From: Lysobacteraceae bacterium
Lineage (GTDB): Bacteria > Pseudomonadota > Gammaproteobacteria > DSM-19610
DNA: 7,177 bases
Direction of reading: 5' to 3'
Assembly: GCA_020201295.1 (NCBI GenBank)
Contig: JAIVHA010000213.1
Coordinates: forward strand, 1 to 7,177
Shown: positions 6,217 to 7,177 of the stretch, piece after piece
Layout: each line of letters starts with the position of its first letter
How positions within the stretch are numbered: the first letter of the stretch is position 1
Translations under genes and position numbers: made by a program
Notes under the pieces: generated by a model
The model's database searches: none
The model's input: only the letters and a program-made list of their open reading frames with translations
What the model was told of the DNA's origin: nothing

Positions 6217-7177
6217 CGGGCTTGTGTTCCGCCAGGCCAAGCAGGTCGCCGCGCAGGGAGTTGGGGAAAGCCTCGGTAATGTGCACCGTGACGAAGCGGC
6301 CGACCAGGTCAGGGCTGGCGGCGAAATTCACCACCCGGTTGTTTTCGGTGCGACCGGCCAGTTCCTTGGGGTCCTTGCGCGAAGGACCTTCCACCAGCAC
6401 CCGCTGTTGCGTGCCCACCATGGACTGGCTGATGGCGATGGCCATGTCGCTGATGCGCTGCTGCAGCCGGGCGAGGCGTTGCTTCTTCACTTCCAGGGGC
6501 ACGCTGTCGGGCAGATCGGCGGCGGGGGTACCGGGGCGGCGGCTGTAGATGAAGCTGAAGGAATGATCGAAGCCGATATCCTCGATCAGGTCCATGGTGG
6601 CCTGGAAGTCGGCCTCGGTCTCGCCGGGAAACCCGATGATGAAGTCGGAAGACAGGCTGATGTCCGGCCGCGCCGCGCGCAGCTGACGAATGCGCGATTT
6701 ATATTCCAGGGCAGTGTGGTTGCGCTTCATCATGGCCAGGATGCGATCAGAACCGCTCTGTACCGGCAGGTGCAGGTGACTGACCAGCTCCGGTACGTCG
6801 CGGTAGGCCTGGACGAGACTGTCGCTCATTTCCTGCGGATGCGAGGTGGTGTAGCGAATGCGCTCGATGCCGTCGACGGCGGCGACGTAGTGGATCAGCA
6901 AGGCCAGGTCGGCGCTATCGCCGTCGGCCATGAGGCCACGGTAGGCATTCACGTTCTGGCCCAGCAGGTTCACCTCGCGCACGCCCTGCGCCGCCAGGGC
7001 GGCCACCTCGGCGATCACATCGTCGAAGGGTCGGCTGACCTCCTCGCCACGGGTGTAGGGCACCACGCAGAAGCTGCAGTACTTGCTGCAGCCTTCCATG
7101 ATGGACACGAAGGCCGTCGGGCCCTCGGCGCGAGGTTCCGGCAGGGAATCGAACTTCTCGATCTCGGGGAAGGAAAT
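6191..7177 (-). CDS. miaB: tRNA-2-methylthio-N6-dimethylallyladenosine synthase MiaB (5' end outside window)
   Basis: MiaB is a radical-SAM methylthiotransferase that converts i6A37 to ms2i6A37 in tRNAs reading UNN codons, using two [4Fe-4S] clusters. The 328 visible residues run from just before the radical-SAM core to the C-terminus. The N-terminal domain with the first three cluster cysteines is outside the window, about 120-150 residues by comparison with family length. The SAM-cluster motif CSKYCSFC gives Cys30, Cys34 and Cys37 of the visible part, preceded by EGPTAFVSIMEG and followed by VVPYTRGEEVSRP and REVNLLGQNVNAYRG, all typical of MiaB. SSDFIIGFPGETEADF and the HLPVQSGSDRIL segment are also conserved. 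A C-terminal TRAM domain (about the last 75 residues) contains VLVEGPSRKDPKELAGRT. It is the first gene of the minus-strand operon seen here. The stop (6193-6191) falls within the start region of ybeZ. Confidence 0.96.
   Translation of the reverse strand: MSFPEIEKFDSLPEPRAEGPTAFVSIMEGCSKYCSFCVVPYTRGEEVSRPFDDVIAEVAALAAQGVREVNLLGQNVNAYRGLMADGDSADLALLIHYVAAVDGIERIRYTTSHPQEMSDSLVQAYRDVPELVSHLHLPVQSGSDRILAMMKRNHTALEYKSRIRQLRAARPDISLSSDFIIGFPGETEADFQATMDLIEDIGFDHSFSFIYSRRPGTPAADLPDSVPLEVKKQRLARLQQRISDMAIAISQSMVGTQQRVLVEGPSRKDPKELAGRTENNRVVNFAASPDLVGRFVTVHITEAFPNSLRGDLLGLAEHKPDASAANWG

Noticed and set aside
5179..6279. Long open frame (366 codons) on the plus strand opposite ybeZ
   Set aside because: It is a shadow of a conserved gene in high-GC sequence, with no recognisable domain.

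Overview
The window looks like chromosomal core sequence from a GC-rich gammaproteobacterium. The basis is the minus-strand gene order miaB-ybeZ(phoH-like)-ybeY-corC(ybeX)-lnt, which matches the Escherichia/Pseudomonas order, together with a hydrogenase-maturation gene (hypE), a consensus FNR/ANR site and Pseudomonas-like REP palindromes. A facultatively anaerobic or sulfur/hydrogen-using lineage would fit, but the genus cannot be fixed from this sequence.

Layout. Positions 1-410 (+) hold the 3' end of hypE, ending in the diagnostic C-terminal Cys. The hypE stop codon runs into a 95-bp element (409-503) with perfect 27-bp inverted arms. Next comes a compact promoter region: an FNR box (509-522), a 6-3-6 dyad (531-545) and a -10 hexamer (545-550). 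It precedes a 560-residue fusion of an aminoglycoside-phosphotransferase-like domain and a P-loop kinase-like domain (608-2290, +). This gene converges on lnt, and both stop codons lie inside a single REP palindrome (2278-2329).

The rest of the window is read from the minus strand. In transcription order it holds miaB (5' end outside the window), ybeZ, ybeY, a broken corC and lnt. miaB, ybeZ and ybeY overlap end to start. Large REP palindromes sit in the ybeY-corC gap (4601-4665) and the corC-lnt gap (3833-3903). Together the operon covers tRNA modification (MiaB), ribosome/rRNA maturation (YbeZ, YbeY), a divalent-cation-related membrane function (CorC, apparently inactivated here) and lipoprotein N-acylation (Lnt).

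The main points of interest are the internal deletion in corC, which removes almost the whole CBS pair and shifts frame; the perfect inverted-repeat element fused to the hypE stop; the well-spaced FNR-type promoter before the APH-kinase fusion gene; and the REP palindromes that supply stop codons and flank translation starts. I did not find a CRISPR array, phage, toxin-antitoxin or defence system, and no wholly new gene system is evident.
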